Shown: positions 1-9,977 of the stretch, piece by piece
Numbering within the stretch: position 1 is the first letter of the stretch
Layout: every line of letters starts with the position of its first letter
NCBI RefSeq assembly: GCF_001591145.1
Contig: NZ_BCUF01000015.1
Coordinates: 1 to 64,000 of the forward strand
Direction: 5' to 3'
Length of the DNA: 64,000 bases
Origin: Vibrio harveyi NBRC 15634 = ATCC 14126 = KCTC 12724
Lineage (GTDB): Bacteria > Pseudomonadota > Gammaproteobacteria > Enterobacterales > Vibrionaceae
Notes under the pieces: generated by a model
What the model was told of the DNA's origin: nothing
Databases searched by the model: none
Seen by the model: the letters and a program-made list of their open reading frames with translations, nothing else
Program-made: the position numbers and the translations under genes

Positions 1-123
1 GGTTACTTGGGTATAACTACCAGAGCTGAAAAAACGGCTATCGTCTCCCTGCGTACAAGTCCCTACCACCGAGCCACGCACTGATAAAGCCGTAAAGAGC
101 AAGATAAGGACAAACAACAGCAT
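1..123 (-). CDS. Secreted protein, partial (cut by window edge)
   Basis: Only the first 41 codons are visible; the frame stays open to the edge. The product starts with a short hydrophobic run (residues 2-13, LLFVLILLFTAL) followed by small polar residues, as in a Sec signal peptide, so the protein is probably exported. The start lies 9 bp beyond the stop of the next gene, so the two are probably co-transcribed. No family is recognisable from this fragment. Confidence 0.5.
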   Translation of the reverse strand, partial: MLLFVLILLFTALSVRGSVVGTCTQGDDSRFFSSGSYTQVT

Positions 124-132
124 CTTATGCTT

Positions 133-465
133 TCAATCCTCGTCAATCTGAGAAGTAACAAATTCATCGATGAACAGCTTTCCTGCAATCGAATCGATCG
201 CGGCGATGGCTCCTCCCGAACCGTGGTAGGTTTCAGCATATAGATTGAATACTTGACCACAGGTTCGACAGGCAAAGTAGTTACAGATTAAATCATTCCA
301 CCCTTTCCGATTTATCATCTGAGAAAAAGGCTCACCCCAACTGCCGTAACCCAAGTATTTAAGCGTTTTAGCCTCCGTTCTTTCATTGAGAAAGCACATT
401 GCATTCGCCAAATCTTTAGGGTTGTTTATTTTTCTCGCGGCATCTGAACAATCTTCACAACTCAT
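133..465 (-). CDS. Hypothetical protein with paired cysteines
   Basis: A 110-residue soluble protein I do not recognise. The ATG at 465 is preferred over an upstream GTG at 483 because GGAAA precedes it at normal spacing. Cys3 and Cys6 form a CxxC, and Cys61, Cys66 and Cys69 form a second cluster, so a small zinc-binding fold is plausible. It sits between two other small minus-strand genes with short gaps, in what looks like an accessory operon. No function can be assigned. Confidence 0.6.
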   Translation of the reverse strand: MSCEDCSDAARKINNPKDLANAMCFLNERTEAKTLKYLGYGSWGEPFSQMINRKGWNDLICNYFACRTCGQVFNLYAETYHGSGGAIAAIDSIAGKLFIDEFVTSQIDED

Positions 466-495
466 TTTGGTTTTCCAGTTCACCTTTAACTAAAT

Positions 496-768
496 TTATT
501 GCTGTCGTTCAAAATAAGTACCTAGCTCATGAACGATGTGTTGTTGTAAGCCCTCCCGATTGCAAAGCATGATCTGAAGGTCTCGGTTATGTGTTCGGAA
601 AAAGAGTGATAAACCACTTTCATAAGGAACGAAGTTATGGTCAATAAACACCATTTCCTCATCAACTTGATACCGCTCACCGTTATAATCATAAAATTCT
701 TTTTTAACTCGGTAGCGAACACCAGGATGTAAAACGCCAAAGCTCTTATTTTGACAAGTGTTGTTCAT
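496..768 (-). CDS. DUF3601-like protein
   Basis: A 90-residue protein. The central pattern LHPGVRYRVKKEFYDYNG, then a VDEEMVFIDHNFVPYESGL stretch, matches my memory of DUF3601 proteins, which have a Y-R-V, E-x-W/V-F-x-x-x-N-F-x-P-Y-E-D/S-G-L pattern. No biochemical role is known for that family. The ATG at 768 is chosen; a TTG at 777 is in frame but has no better ribosome-binding site. It ends 30 bp before the next gene on the same strand. Confidence 0.6.
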   Translation of the reverse strand: MNNTCQNKSFGVLHPGVRYRVKKEFYDYNGERYQVDEEMVFIDHNFVPYESGLSLFFRTHNRDLQIMLCNREGLQQHIVHELGTYFERQQ

Positions 769-1010
769 TTTTCTCAACGACCCTATTTTGTTGCGTTCAA
801 CCTAATATAAGTAATCCTGTGACCTAACCACTAACAACGAAGCCAATAAATACCGTATGTTTCGGGTCATTGTTGAAGTCGATGATTGAAGTGCGATGCG
901 CTTGTGTTGTTATCAGCAAGCGTTGCATTTATTTCACGCTTTACCACAGCAGATAGCGAATCTATTAAGGTAAACGCTGGTATGTCAGGTTGGGAGCCAG
1001 AAAAACCTTG

Positions 1011-1361
1011 TCACAGCAAATTGATTCCGAATTGCTTTGCTACTAAGTTTGTCAAAGCAAAACAAGCTACCGATACTACGCAGCTGATTAATAGTGTCAG
1101 CCAAAAGGAGTATTTGGTTAGCAAATACGGGAAGAGTAAAAACATTGGCAACGTCGGCACGACAAACCAAAACGTGTAGAAAGCGTGGTTGGACAGTTTT
1201 TCTGTGCCTTGACCTTCAATATACATCCATACCAGCGCCAAAATAGTCACCGTTGGTAAGGCTGCTACCAAGGCACCAAGTTTGTCACTTCTTTTCGCCA
1301 CTTCAGAAATTAATACGACGATTGCCGCCGTGGTTAAGTACTTGGTCACTATCCATAGCAT
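1011..1361 (-). CDS. DUF3147 family membrane protein
   Basis: A 116-residue integral membrane protein with about four transmembrane segments (near residues 4-21, 26-46, 60-80 and 86-108). The N-terminal stretch with V-L-I-S-E-V-A-K-R-S-D-K-L-G-A-L is the conserved signature of the DUF3147 family, common in gamma-proteobacteria. Function is unknown. It is a single gene; an open frame on the other strand (886-1179) overlaps it and is taken as a shadow. Confidence 0.7.
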   Translation of the reverse strand: MLWIVTKYLTTAAIVVLISEVAKRSDKLGALVAALPTVTILALVWMYIEGQGTEKLSNHAFYTFWFVVPTLPMFLLFPYLLTKYSFWLTLLISCVVSVACFALTNLVAKQFGINLL

Positions 1362-1502
1362 TGTATTGCACCTTCAATTCACTTCGATCCACTCTTAAAG
1401 TTAAACAAAAACAAGGCTTTGTTTACAAGCTGATAACCTAATATCTGTGAGTCTTCTCAGACATCAAGTAAAGCTATAGGCATACTATTTGAGACTTCAT
1501 TC

Positions 1503-2828
1503 TTAACGAGTCCAACACACTTGATTTCGTCCTGAGTTTTTCGCTTTGTATAACGCTCGGTCCGCTTCTCTTAATGCGTCTTTTAGAGAGTCTGTGCCGT
1601 CAAAATAGGCGACCCCAATACTTACCGTGATATCAATGTACATATCATTGATAAACACGGGCGTATTCGCCACTGTTTTTCTTACTCGCTCGCAGTATAG
1701 GTATGCTTGTCGAGCGTTAGTGTTTGGCATCAACAACATAAATTCCTCACCACCAGTGCGAGAAAGAGTGAAATCATGGCTCGTGTTTGCTTCGCATAGC
1801 TTAGAGAACTGAGCTAATACGATGTCCCCCACCTCATGACCATAAGTATCATTAATGCTCTTAAAAAAATCGATATCAAACACAGCAATTGAGCCTGCCG
1901 TATTCTCTTTTCTTAACACCTCAAACTTGGTCTCAAGACCACGACGGTTTAGGAGTCCAGTTAAGTAATCGGTATGCGCTTCATTTTGCAGGCTATCTCG
2001 CTGCATTTCTGAATGACGAAACTTGTTGAAGTACCTCACCGGTGTTGTCACCAATATTAGTAGCGTCAACAAAGTGGCAAAAATAACCACTCGTGGGATC
2101 AAGCCACTGTCCTCTGGCGATATTGAGATTTGCCAATTGGTGTTAAAAATCGTCACGACGCCAGTATGAATGTCACAATCAATCTCACCTTTAGAGCTGA
2201 TCACTTTGTCATAATAGTTGCTGTTATCAGGATCATAGCCAACAACAGAGTAACGATTCACGTGGTTTTGGTTTAATACTTGCTCTAGTTTGCTAACGAT
2301 TGATTCTAAATAGATAACGGAAGAAGAAAAACCAATGAAATTAGCATCGTCTGAGATACCTTTTCTGAGGATGAATGCTTGCTTACCATTTTGAACTAAG
2401 GTGACGGGACCTATAATCGTGTTTTTCTTACAGTTTACAGACTGGTTTGCCCCAAGTTTTCGTGTTTGGTCTTCAAGAACGTTGTGACCAATTGCCGCTT
2501 TATGCTCGTCGTAGGGATAAGCATATTGCACGACCCCTTTTGGAAGGTATAACAAGGCATCCACATTGGTATAAGTGGATAAAAGCTTACGACTAAGTTT
2601 ATTAAACTCTGCTGATGACATGTCATGGTTCTTAGAAAGCACCACAACTTCTTTCAATACTTCAGCCGTAATCAATGCGTCATTAAAGATGACTTTCATC
2701 TCTTTATTGATAGCACTGATAACTTGTTCAGATTCTTTTTCGTTATTGATGGCGGTTAGTTTTGTGGCGAGTAATTCCGTTAGCAATAATACCGAAATTA
2801 AAAATACTACTTTGATGCCCCAACTCAT
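1503..2828 (-). CDS. Membrane-anchored diguanylate cyclase (GGEEF)
   Basis: A 441-residue inner-membrane sensor enzyme predicted to make cyclic di-GMP from two GTP. An N-terminal membrane segment (about residues 5-22) and a second near 243-265 bracket a periplasmic domain of about 220 residues, probably a Cache-like sensor. The C-terminal third is a GGDEF domain with intact GGEEF at about 359-363 and the upstream substrate motif (TDYLTGLLNRRG). The RxxD product-inhibition site just before GGEEF reads TSHD, so the arginine is missing and allosteric feedback may be absent. It appears monocistronic. Confidence 0.9.
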   Translation of the reverse strand: MSWGIKVVFLISVLLLTELLATKLTAINNEKESEQVISAINKEMKVIFNDALITAEVLKEVVVLSKNHDMSSAEFNKLSRKLLSTYTNVDALLYLPKGVVQYAYPYDEHKAAIGHNVLEDQTRKLGANQSVNCKKNTIIGPVTLVQNGKQAFILRKGISDDANFIGFSSSVIYLESIVSKLEQVLNQNHVNRYSVVGYDPDNSNYYDKVISSKGEIDCDIHTGVVTIFNTNWQISISPEDSGLIPRVVIFATLLTLLILVTTPVRYFNKFRHSEMQRDSLQNEAHTDYLTGLLNRRGLETKFEVLRKENTAGSIAVFDIDFFKSINDTYGHEVGDIVLAQFSKLCEANTSHDFTLSRTGGEEFMLLMPNTNARQAYLYCERVRKTVANTPVFINDMYIDITVSIGVAYFDGTDSLKDALREADRALYKAKNSGRNQVCWTR

Positions 2829-3271
2829 TACAACTGTCCTAGATTAACCCACTCTCCCTATCCCTAATTCAACAACTAAAATCCGTTTAGCTTTCATTCA
2901 CTGCAATTCTGATCAAGATTTGAACTTGATGCATTTAAGAAGCGGCGATTATACGCATAATTGTATACTGTTCGATGATCAAAAGGTGTCGTTACGGATA
3001 AATATTTTTATCAATCAACAGTAAATTTCTATCGATCGATTTGATTGATCGACACAATCGATTCTATTAATTAAAAATATTGACCGACACGGCAAAAACT
3101 TAATGCCTAAACTGATGAATTTTCAAACAAATCTAGCCATTTTCTAGAATTGTCACTGATAATCGTCTGGTTTACATGAGCGACAGCAAGCAGAGCCAAA
3201 TTTACTCGTCAATTGAAGGCGAGCCAAAAAACTCGCCTTTAATCTTATATCGACAATCAAGCTATGAATGA
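2829..3271. other. Intergenic region with palindromic site
   Basis: AT-rich spacer of 443 bp between the diguanylate cyclase start and the crotonase stop, both minus strand. It holds a palindrome of TCGATC and GATCGA arms around a 9-bp spacer (3032-3052), with related ATTGAT/ATCAAT words nearby, about 200 bp upstream of the cyclase start. A hairpin lies at its right end. I see no coding sequence. Confidence 0.5.
3216..3239. terminator. Hairpin after crotonase gene
   Basis: AAGGCGAG and CTCGCCTT arms form a perfect 8-bp stem with an 8-nt loop, 33 bp past the stop of the crotonase gene. The minus-strand side has no strong U tract, so termination efficiency is uncertain. Confidence 0.5.
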
Positions 3272-4117
3272 TCAGTTAATGTCTTGCACCTTCATAACCA
3301 GTTCTTCCCAGTTTCTTTGGTTTTCGATATCGTGCTCTAAACCTTGGTCATCGGCAATTTGGAAACGCTTAACCGCTGGCGTTTTGCTGGTTGCTTGGTA
3401 AAGCCAGTAAGCTTCGGCTTTCAACGCTTCATCGATTGGCTTATCGATTGACTCGTACACCATTTGCTTACATGCATTAATAGATTCAGCTGGGAACTTA
3501 GAAATTCGCTGCGCTAACTCATCAACATAAGGACCAATCTTATCAGGCTCCAACGCTTTGTTTATGGTGCCGTACGCTTCTACTTCGTCCGCATCGAAGT
3601 CGCGAGCACTCAAGATGATTTCTAGAGCACGTCCTAAACCAACCTGGCGTGCCATCCGAGATGCGCCACCACCGCACGGTAAGATGCCCATGCCAACTTC
3701 CATCTGCATAAATTTGTATTTACCGCGTGCGGCAAAGCGCATATCACATGCCAATGCTAATTCATGACCACCACCACGGGCAAATCCCTCCAACTTAGCA
3801 ATCGTTGCTTGTGGTAGCTTGCTGATCCTTTCTAACACTGATTGAAGGTCAAGCAATTTCGCTTCTTCACGTGAAACCGCTTCTGTCGACATTTCTTTCA
3901 GCAATTCGGTGTCGTAATGACAAACCCAAATTTCTGGATTAGCAGATTGGAATACAACCACTTTAACGTTACGGTCACGTTCCAGACGTAGCGCTAAACC
4001 GTTCAAATCCGTCAACATTTCCTGCCCTTGTACGTTTACCGTTCCAAAATCAAACGTAACATAAAGAACGGCTTCTTCTTGTTTTGCAGTAAATGTTTTG
4101 TAGCCTTCGTAAGCCAT
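3272..4117 (-). CDS. Enoyl-CoA hydratase/isomerase family protein
   Basis: A 281-residue crotonase-fold protein, presumably acting on an acyl-CoA. The oxyanion-hole region reads ARGGGHELALACDMRFA. The two acid residues used by true enoyl-CoA hydratases seem present: one in QMEVGMGILP and one in GRALEIIL. The ATG at 4117 is favoured over 4123 because AAAGGA lies about 7 nt upstream of it. The active-site loop (NPEIWVCHYDTELL) differs from the classical A-G-A-D-I/L motif, so the substrate is not obvious. It stands alone, with no beta-oxidation partners nearby. Confidence 0.8.
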   Translation of the reverse strand: MAYEGYKTFTAKQEEAVLYVTFDFGTVNVQGQEMLTDLNGLALRLERDRNVKVVVFQSANPEIWVCHYDTELLKEMSTEAVSREEAKLLDLQSVLERISKLPQATIAKLEGFARGGGHELALACDMRFAARGKYKFMQMEVGMGILPCGGGASRMARQVGLGRALEIILSARDFDADEVEAYGTINKALEPDKIGPYVDELAQRISKFPAESINACKQMVYESIDKPIDEALKAEAYWLYQATSKTPAVKRFQIADDQGLEHDIENQRNWEELVMKVQDIN

Positions 4118-4407
4118 ATCCATTTCCTTTTTCCAATAAAAACATAACGTTGCGATTTACTTAAGCAACGCAATTAACGTTACGCCTCTGAAAAACATCA
4201 AACAATGATTTATAAATTGAAACAGTATTTACGAAAACTAAAAGGTTGTTTGTCCGTTTACGACTAATCGTTAAGTTTCCAGCGCTGATTATTTGCATTC
4301 ACAAGCAACTAGAACAGCGACCTTCTAGTTGCTCAAATGACTATCAACAAGCGCACTTCACATGGGCTTGTGCGATCCCACGGTCTAACTGCCTATTCAT
4401 AACTAAC

Positions 4408-5553
4408 TTAATCCTTGGACTCTTTAGCTTCTGTTTTCTCTTCCTGAAACTCTTCACTCTCTACGACATCAACAACGTCCTGAGTTTCCGTATCGACCCA
4501 CTTCATAAACACCTGATAACCAGCAGCTAAGAATGCAGCGCCAATAAACATACCCAGTATACCGCCGGACATCATGCCGCCAACGGCACCAATAAGGACA
4601 ATAGGCATCGGGACTTCTAACCCTCGCCCGAGAATCAATGGTTTTAAGAAGTTATCAATCAAGCTAGCGGCGATCAGTAAGATGGTAAAGATCACGTTAT
4701 GAACCGTTCCGCTGTCCCCCGCCCACAATAAACCAACGGCGACTAAAGCAATAATAGTGACCGGAAGTTGAACGATAGCGAAGACTAGTGCGATAAGTGT
4801 AAACAAGGCTGCGGCAGGTACGCCGGATAATGCAACGACACCGCCAAATGCCATTGCTGTTAAGAAAGCAATACCAATGATGCCCACGGCGACTTGCCTG
4901 ATAGTTGCAGTGGTAAGTTGGTGCAAATCCGGACCTCTTACTTCATCGGTAAAACTAATGAAGATCTTACGTATCGACTTAACCGCAGGTTGTGCCCAAG
5001 CAAGCATGATCCCCGCAATAATAATCGCACCAATCAGCATAAACACACTTTTCGCCGCACCTGTCGCACTGTCAACAAACCAACTAAAGAACCCTTTAAT
5101 TTGTGGCTGACGCTTTTCAATAAAAGTTGGTAGATCGTCCGCCGCTTCATACCAAACCGCATGAACTTTTTCACCGACCAACGGCCAGGTTTTCACACTG
5201 TCTGCTGGCTTGGTGATTACCAAAGTGCCATCTCGGTAAGACTCAAACGCACCTAAGGTTTTAGAAGCAAAAGAGTTGCCCACCATTGCTGTTGGCGTGC
5301 CGAGAATCAGCACACCAATAATCGCGATCAATGTTGCCGAGCGCGCGGAGCTTAATCCGAGTTTTCTTTCAATAAAAAGTTTGACTGGATAAAGCGCAAT
5401 AGCAAGGACTAACGCCCAGAGCAAAATAGGTAAAAAAGGTAAGAATGCCCACCAGCACACAATAACGATAAGCGTCGTGATTGAGAATCGTATCAAAGAT
5501 GTGGTGAACGCTTTCGCCAGTATTTTCTCAAGATTTTCATTTGAATTATTCAC
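4408..5553 (-). CDS. AI-2E family transporter (PerM-like)
   Basis: A 381-residue inner-membrane protein with about eight transmembrane segments, including the C-terminal block with PMPIVLIGAVGGMMSGGILGMF that typifies the AI-2E/PerM/TqsA family. Members have been linked to autoinducer-2 export or ion/proton antiport, so the substrate here cannot be fixed. The start is a GTG at 5553 with AAAGGG 8 nt upstream. The tail (last 25 residues) is highly acidic. Divergent from the acetyltransferase gene. Confidence 0.85.
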   Translation of the reverse strand: MNNSNENLEKILAKAFTTSLIRFSITTLIVIVCWWAFLPFLPILLWALVLAIALYPVKLFIERKLGLSSARSATLIAIIGVLILGTPTAMVGNSFASKTLGAFESYRDGTLVITKPADSVKTWPLVGEKVHAVWYEAADDLPTFIEKRQPQIKGFFSWFVDSATGAAKSVFMLIGAIIIAGIMLAWAQPAVKSIRKIFISFTDEVRGPDLHQLTTATIRQVAVGIIGIAFLTAMAFGGVVALSGVPAAALFTLIALVFAIVQLPVTIIALVAVGLLWAGDSGTVHNVIFTILLIAASLIDNFLKPLILGRGLEVPMPIVLIGAVGGMMSGGILGMFIGAAFLAAGYQVFMKWVDTETQDVVDVVESEEFQEEKTEAKESKD

Positions 5554-5873
5554 TGTTTATCCCTTTGGTTTCACGTCATATTCCCATCATCTGATGATGG
5601 ATAACGTGTCAATTTTTCCAAGCACAGTCATTGTCCGCGCATTACACAAGTGGATGTTTTAGAGCCCCACTCTGCAACGCAAAGCTCACATATAAAACCT
5701 AGTACAACCTCCCGTACATTCAACGGTTTAATGTTGAGTTGTTTATGAAGTCGATGTTAAGAAGCGTTATTAAGTGACCATATTCTGATTTTGCGGTTCT
5801 CTATTTCCACTTGTATAACGCGCGCTTTATATTGCTCACTTTGTCGCACTATTTAAGCAGTAAGGGCAAAAAG
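5554..5873. other. Divergent intergenic region
   Basis: 320-bp AT-rich spacer between the AI-2E permease and the acetyltransferase, which are transcribed away from each other; it must hold both promoters. I see no clear operator or small gene. Confidence 0.5.
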
Positions 5874-6416
5874 ATGTCAGCACTCGAACTTATGCGTTCA
5901 GGAAAGGTTTATAACTGTCTGGACGAAGAACTTCAGCTCATGCGGGAGCGCACATGTGAGCTCATTTTCAACTTCAACCATGAACCCAATGCAGCAAAGC
6001 GTCATGCACTTCTCGTTGAAATAGGCGTCAATCTTGGTGATGGTGCTTGTATCCAAACCCCGTTGCAATTGACGTATGGATGCAACCTTTCAGTGGGCTC
6101 GCATACTTACATTAATTGGGATGCCATCATCATAGACAACGGACAGGTAACTATTGGCGCGAACGTGATGATTGGTCCGCGAGTTCAAATCTACACCGCT
6201 GCGCATGCTTTAGAGACAGAGCAACGCCTTGCTGGTGATGAAACTGCAAAACCTGTAACCATAAAAGATAAAGTATGGATTGGTGGTGCGATCATTATGC
6301 CGGGCGTGACGATTGGAGAAGAAGCTGTCATTGGTGCTGGATCTGTCGTAACGAAAGATGTGGCTCCGAGAGACCGCGTTGCTGGTAACCCCGCTCGCTC
6401 CATCAAAAAAGACTGA
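5874..6416 (+). CDS. Maltose/galactoside O-acetyltransferase family
   Basis: A 180-residue left-handed beta-helix acetyltransferase, the usual length of Maa/LacA enzymes, which move acetyl from acetyl-CoA to a sugar hydroxyl. The N-terminal Maa-type helix block (residues 2-50, starting SALELMRSGKVYNC) is followed by hexapeptide repeats such as VTIGANVMIGP and VWIGGAIIMPGVTIGEEAVIGAGSV. The catalytic histidine is in TAAHAL. The ATG at 5874, preceded by AAGGGCAAAAAG, is chosen over one 63 bp upstream because family homology starts there. Confidence 0.85.
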   Translation: MSALELMRSGKVYNCLDEELQLMRERTCELIFNFNHEPNAAKRHALLVEIGVNLGDGACIQTPLQLTYGCNLSVGSHTYINWDAIIIDNGQVTIGANVMIGPRVQIYTAAHALETEQRLAGDETAKPVTIKDKVWIGGAIIMPGVTIGEEAVIGAGSVVTKDVAPRDRVAGNPARSIKKD

Positions 6417-6515
6417 CAAGCTTGTCAGCAGAGGGAATGGAAAACCGGAGAGATTCAACGGTTTGTAGAGGTCACCAACCGATATACTCTTTCTTTTCTT
6501 TCAAGGACTTGCTTT

Positions 6516-8039
6516 ATGTCTTTTTCGACAAAGTCGTTAATAATAGCGTTCTCTCTCGCCACCAGTTCGTTGTCACTGGCGGCGACAATTGAAAACTCAG
6601 CTTCAAACGAAACTGTTTCCCAAGACGCGATTGCAAATAATGCGGCATCAACGACCTTTCCATCTACACAGACATGGCTAAACCACATCACAACAGGCTT
6701 AGCCCCTTACTGGATGGATAAGAAAGCTTACGGAGAACCTGTTGGAAACTTCCCCACTTTCCGCTGCAACGATGGTCGCAAACTGAATACAGCCAATGTT
6801 TGTCCTGAGTTAGATCGAGGTTGGATTACTCCTTATTTTGGTCGTGAATATACGCGGATGAAGTCGCGCCAAACCTACGCCTATGGGGTGCTTTTCCACC
6901 TAACTGGAGACACTCAAGCGCTTGAACTAGCGAAACAAGGGGCTTATTACCTAATCAATGAATTGCAAGACAAAGAGCGTGGCGGCTTTATTTCGTTCAC
7001 GCAAAACAAACAAGCTGGTTTAAAGTGGACACAGAGAACTTCGCAAGACCAAGCTTACGCACTCGTTGGACTTGCAATGTATTACTACCTAACGGGCGAT
7101 CCTCTGGTAGAAAAAGTACTTATTGATCAGCAAAAATTTATCTTTGATAACTACAGACTAAACGATGAAGTAGGACTTGCTTGGGTTTTACAAGATGGAG
7201 ATGAGCAAAGTGCAAAACAGCATGAGTTGGTTGCACAATTAGACCAAATTAACGGCTATATGCTTTTGGTCGCTCCCCTATTGCCTGAGCCACATCGAAC
7301 GAAGTGGCTCAGTGACCTGACCTGGTTAACAAATACATTAGTTCAACATTATCACTCAGATAAAGAGCAACGCTTCTACGGTGCCATTCATCATAAAGCC
7401 GTCATGCAGCCAAACGCCAAACATAACGATTTCGGTCACACCATTAAAGCGTATTGGATGACTTACCTTGTCGCAGAACAAATAAACAATGCCGATTGGA
7501 AACAATTTGCGAAACAAGGCATGCGAACGACATTAGAGCGAGCGCAATATCAACAACAGTTTGAACCAGTTAGCGCTTTTTTTTCTCCCGAACTGCAAAG
7601 CGAATGGGCGAATCAATCCATCCCTGCTTGGCAAAGCCGCCCTTATTCTAACGGCAGCTCTTCTTGGGAATGGGCAGAGCTTGACCAATCAGCAATGACA
7701 CTTGCCATTTTAGATAACAAGGTGGGAAATGTACTGCCATACACCACACGTACTTTTATGGATGCATGGGTTGATCATCAATATGGGGGCGTCGGTCTCG
7801 ATCCAAAGTCAACCAAAGCGTTTCATTGGGGCAATGGTTATCATCAATTCGAGCACGCATTGATTGGCACCTTAACGTCTGGTGCACTAAACCATCAGCC
7901 AGTAACTTTGTATTATGCAAATGCGAGCAAAGGGCAATCCGATTTCACGCCTTATTATTTCCAAGGCAAAGTGGATAATGTCGAACGAACAGCGCAAGGC
8001 GAAATTCAAGCAGTGACCTTTAGTAACATCACCCCTTAA
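6516..8039 (+). CDS. Exported AGE-fold (alpha/alpha barrel) protein
   Basis: A 507-residue protein with a Sec signal peptide (residues 1-23, ending LSLA). The rest has the helical-repeat look of the N-acylglucosamine 2-epimerase/cellobiose epimerase superfamily: DQAYALVGLAMYYYLTGD near 185, NDFGHTIKAYWMTYL near 310 and WEWAELDQSAMTLAIL near 390. Such enzymes isomerise sugars through conserved histidines, and His residues occur in the DFGH and HWGNGYHQFEH motifs. Most family members are cytoplasmic, so a periplasmic location is unusual. ATG has AAGGAC upstream. Ends at a bidirectional terminator. Confidence 0.65.
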   Translation: MSFSTKSLIIAFSLATSSLSLAATIENSASNETVSQDAIANNAASTTFPSTQTWLNHITTGLAPYWMDKKAYGEPVGNFPTFRCNDGRKLNTANVCPELDRGWITPYFGREYTRMKSRQTYAYGVLFHLTGDTQALELAKQGAYYLINELQDKERGGFISFTQNKQAGLKWTQRTSQDQAYALVGLAMYYYLTGDPLVEKVLIDQQKFIFDNYRLNDEVGLAWVLQDGDEQSAKQHELVAQLDQINGYMLLVAPLLPEPHRTKWLSDLTWLTNTLVQHYHSDKEQRFYGAIHHKAVMQPNAKHNDFGHTIKAYWMTYLVAEQINNADWKQFAKQGMRTTLERAQYQQQFEPVSAFFSPELQSEWANQSIPAWQSRPYSNGSSSWEWAELDQSAMTLAILDNKVGNVLPYTTRTFMDAWVDHQYGGVGLDPKSTKAFHWGNGYHQFEHALIGTLTSGALNHQPVTLYYANASKGQSDFTPYYFQGKVDNVERTAQGEIQAVTFSNITP

Positions 8040-8067
8040 CCACACTTTGTGTGCGTATCGGCAAACA

Positions 8068-8093
8068 AAAAGGCGACTCGATGGTCGCCTTTT
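8068..8093. terminator. Bidirectional intrinsic terminator
   Basis: AAAAGGCGAC and GTCGCCTTTT form a perfect 10-bp stem with a 6-nt loop between two convergent genes. A and T tracts flank both sides, so it can serve either strand. Confidence 0.85.
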
Positions 8094-8109
8094 GCATGCT
8101 TGTTGTAGG

Positions 8110-9669
8110 TTAGATTTTGAACGATCCGACATAATGATCAAGCGTTTGCGAAAGCTCAGCCAGTTGTTGACTCGATTGCTCTAATTGCTCACTTGCATTT
8201 AGACCGAGCTTCACTGAGTTGCTCACCGTATCCATGTTCATGTTGATCTCGTTAGCTACCGTCGATTGTTGTTCTGTTGCCGTTGCAACCTGAGTATTAA
8301 TATCCAAAATGGTCATTACCTGCTTAGAAATTGCTTCTAGTGCTTGTCGCGCAAGTTCCGTCTCCGCAGTTCCTTCTTCGATAAGAGCTTTACTGTTCCC
8401 CACCGAACTCACGGCATTTTGCGCTTCGTCTTGCAAGCGTTTGATCATCAGGTCAATCTCATCGGTTGACTGCGCGGTTTTCGTCGCAAGGTTACGCACT
8501 TCGTCAGCTACCACAGCAAAACCACGGCCTGCATCCCCTGCACGAGCAGCCTCAATTGCAGCATTAAGTGCCAACAAGTTCGTCTGTTCTGAGATACCTC
8601 GAATCACCTCAAGGATTGAACCGATCGACTGAGTATTATCTGCCAAACTGACGATGATGCTGGACGTGCTGTTCATCTCGGTTTCAAGGTTTGTGATTGC
8701 CGTAGTGGTCTTTTGCAGCGTCTTGTAGCCTTCTTGTGTTTCATCCGTTGCAGTACTTGCCGCGCTCGCTGCACCTGCTGCGTTCGATGCAATTTCGTTA
8801 ACCGTCGCAATCATTTCATTCATTGACGTCACCACCAGCATGGTTTGCTCGTTTTGCTCCTGCCCACGAGTCAACGCCTGTTGAGATTGCTCACGTAAGG
8901 CAGTTGCAGAGCCATTCAATGCAACACCAGTGTTCACCACTTGCGAAATAATGCCATGTACCTTTTCGACAAAGACATTAAATGCTGATGAAATCTGAGC
9001 CACTTCATCATTACCTTTTGTTGGCAAACGAACAGTCAGATCGCCTTCCCCTTGGGAAATGTCATGCAGTGCATTTTTCAATACAGATAACGGCTGCATT
9101 AAGTGGCTTAGCAGAAGTGAAAGTAGTAGCACGCAGAGTACAAATATCACGATCATTGAACCAAGTTGGTAACTAATAATACCGTTCGTTGCTTGGCTCA
9201 CTTCCGTAATTGGAATACCGATATCGAACGTGCCGTAGAGCTGGCCATTCACGTAGATTGGAGCCATGATATCGAACACCCACACTTGCTGCACATCCGC
9301 GTACCACTTCGAGTATTGCTGCACACCTTTGGTTGCACCCGCCACTGTATAGTCATCTTCGTACTTCTTGTTTAGCTTTTGTTTATCACTGTGTGCAACC
9401 GCCGAAACATTGCTATCGATTACAATGGCATAACTTACATCTGAGCGTTGCTTTAACTGGTCAACTAACGCTTGGAGATCTTGGACCGGATGGTTTGAGT
9501 TCTCTAAAATGTAACTTGCATTCTCAGCTAAGAACTCAGCCTGAACCTGAGATTTGTGCAAGATGATGTCATCGATTTTCTGACTGGAGATAAAGTAGGT
9601 AGACGCCATACTCGCCATGACAGCAATGCCAAACATGGCACAAACGGCTAATAGGATTATTCTTTTCAT
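8110..9669 (-). CDS. Methyl-accepting chemotaxis protein
   Basis: A 518-residue transmembrane chemoreceptor. Membrane segments near residues 5-27 and 168-192 enclose a periplasmic domain of single-Cache size. A HAMP domain follows (from about [13 protein letters not shown]), then the cytoplasmic signalling hairpin with the conserved tip [20 protein letters not shown]. It signals to CheA/CheW, none of which are in this window. The ATG at 9669 (MKRIILLAV) is chosen because the upstream 28 codons are not membrane-like. No C-terminal CheR-binding pentapeptide is visible. Confidence 0.92.
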   Translation of the reverse strand: MKRIILLAVCAMFGIAVMASMASTYFISSQKIDDIILHKSQVQAEFLAENASYILENSNHPVQDLQALVDQLKQRSDVSYAIVIDSNVSAVAHSDKQKLNKKYEDDYTVAGATKGVQQYSKWYADVQQVWVFDIMAPIYVNGQLYGTFDIGIPITEVSQATNGIISYQLGSMIVIFVLCVLLLSLLLSHLMQPLSVLKNALHDISQGEGDLTVRLPTKGNDEVAQISSAFNVFVEKVHGIISQVVNTGVALNGSATALREQSQQALTRGQEQNEQTMLVVTSMNEMIATVNEIASNAAGAASAASTATDETQEGYKTLQKTTTAITNLETEMNSTSSIIVSLADNTQSIGSILEVIRGISEQTNLLALNAAIEAARAGDAGRGFAVVADEVRNLATKTAQSTDEIDLMIKRLQDEAQNAVSSVGNSKALIEEGTAETELARQALEAISKQVMTILDINTQVATATEQQSTVANEINMNMDTVSNSVKLGLNASEQLEQSSQQLAELSQTLDHYVGSFKI

Positions 9670-9977
9670 TCTGATTGTCTCAACGCAATTTATTAATGTC
9701 CATCTACAGGGGTGTTTAAGCCTTGCACTTTGGTACTGACAACTGAAAGCCAAGCTATCGAAGACCCGACGTTAGATGTAAATGTTCAGTTACTTTATCT
9801 GAAGAAAATGCAACAACTTTAATAAAATTGGTGATTAATTATATAAATATCACACTTTTAGAATTTGAAAGCTGAGTAAGTTTCCGTGTATTCGCTCCAA
9901 AGTAGATTAGCTAACCGTTCGGTAACCACTAGTGTGCTAGGATGCGAACATTAGCACTCTGTGTAATTTGGTTATTT
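9670..9977. other. Divergent intergenic region
   Basis: 308-bp spacer between the chemoreceptor and the response-regulator operon. The segment around 9810-9870 is strongly AT-rich (repeated ATTAATTATATAAATAT-like words). No clear operator is seen. Confidence 0.4.

Noticed and set aside
5..15. CTTGGGTATA repeat end at the left edge
   Set aside because: It falls inside the partial reading frame, and the partner end would lie outside the window.
886..1179. 97-codon frame on the plus strand
   Set aside because: It lies opposite the DUF3147 membrane protein, whose family match is clear, and has no homology that I recognise.
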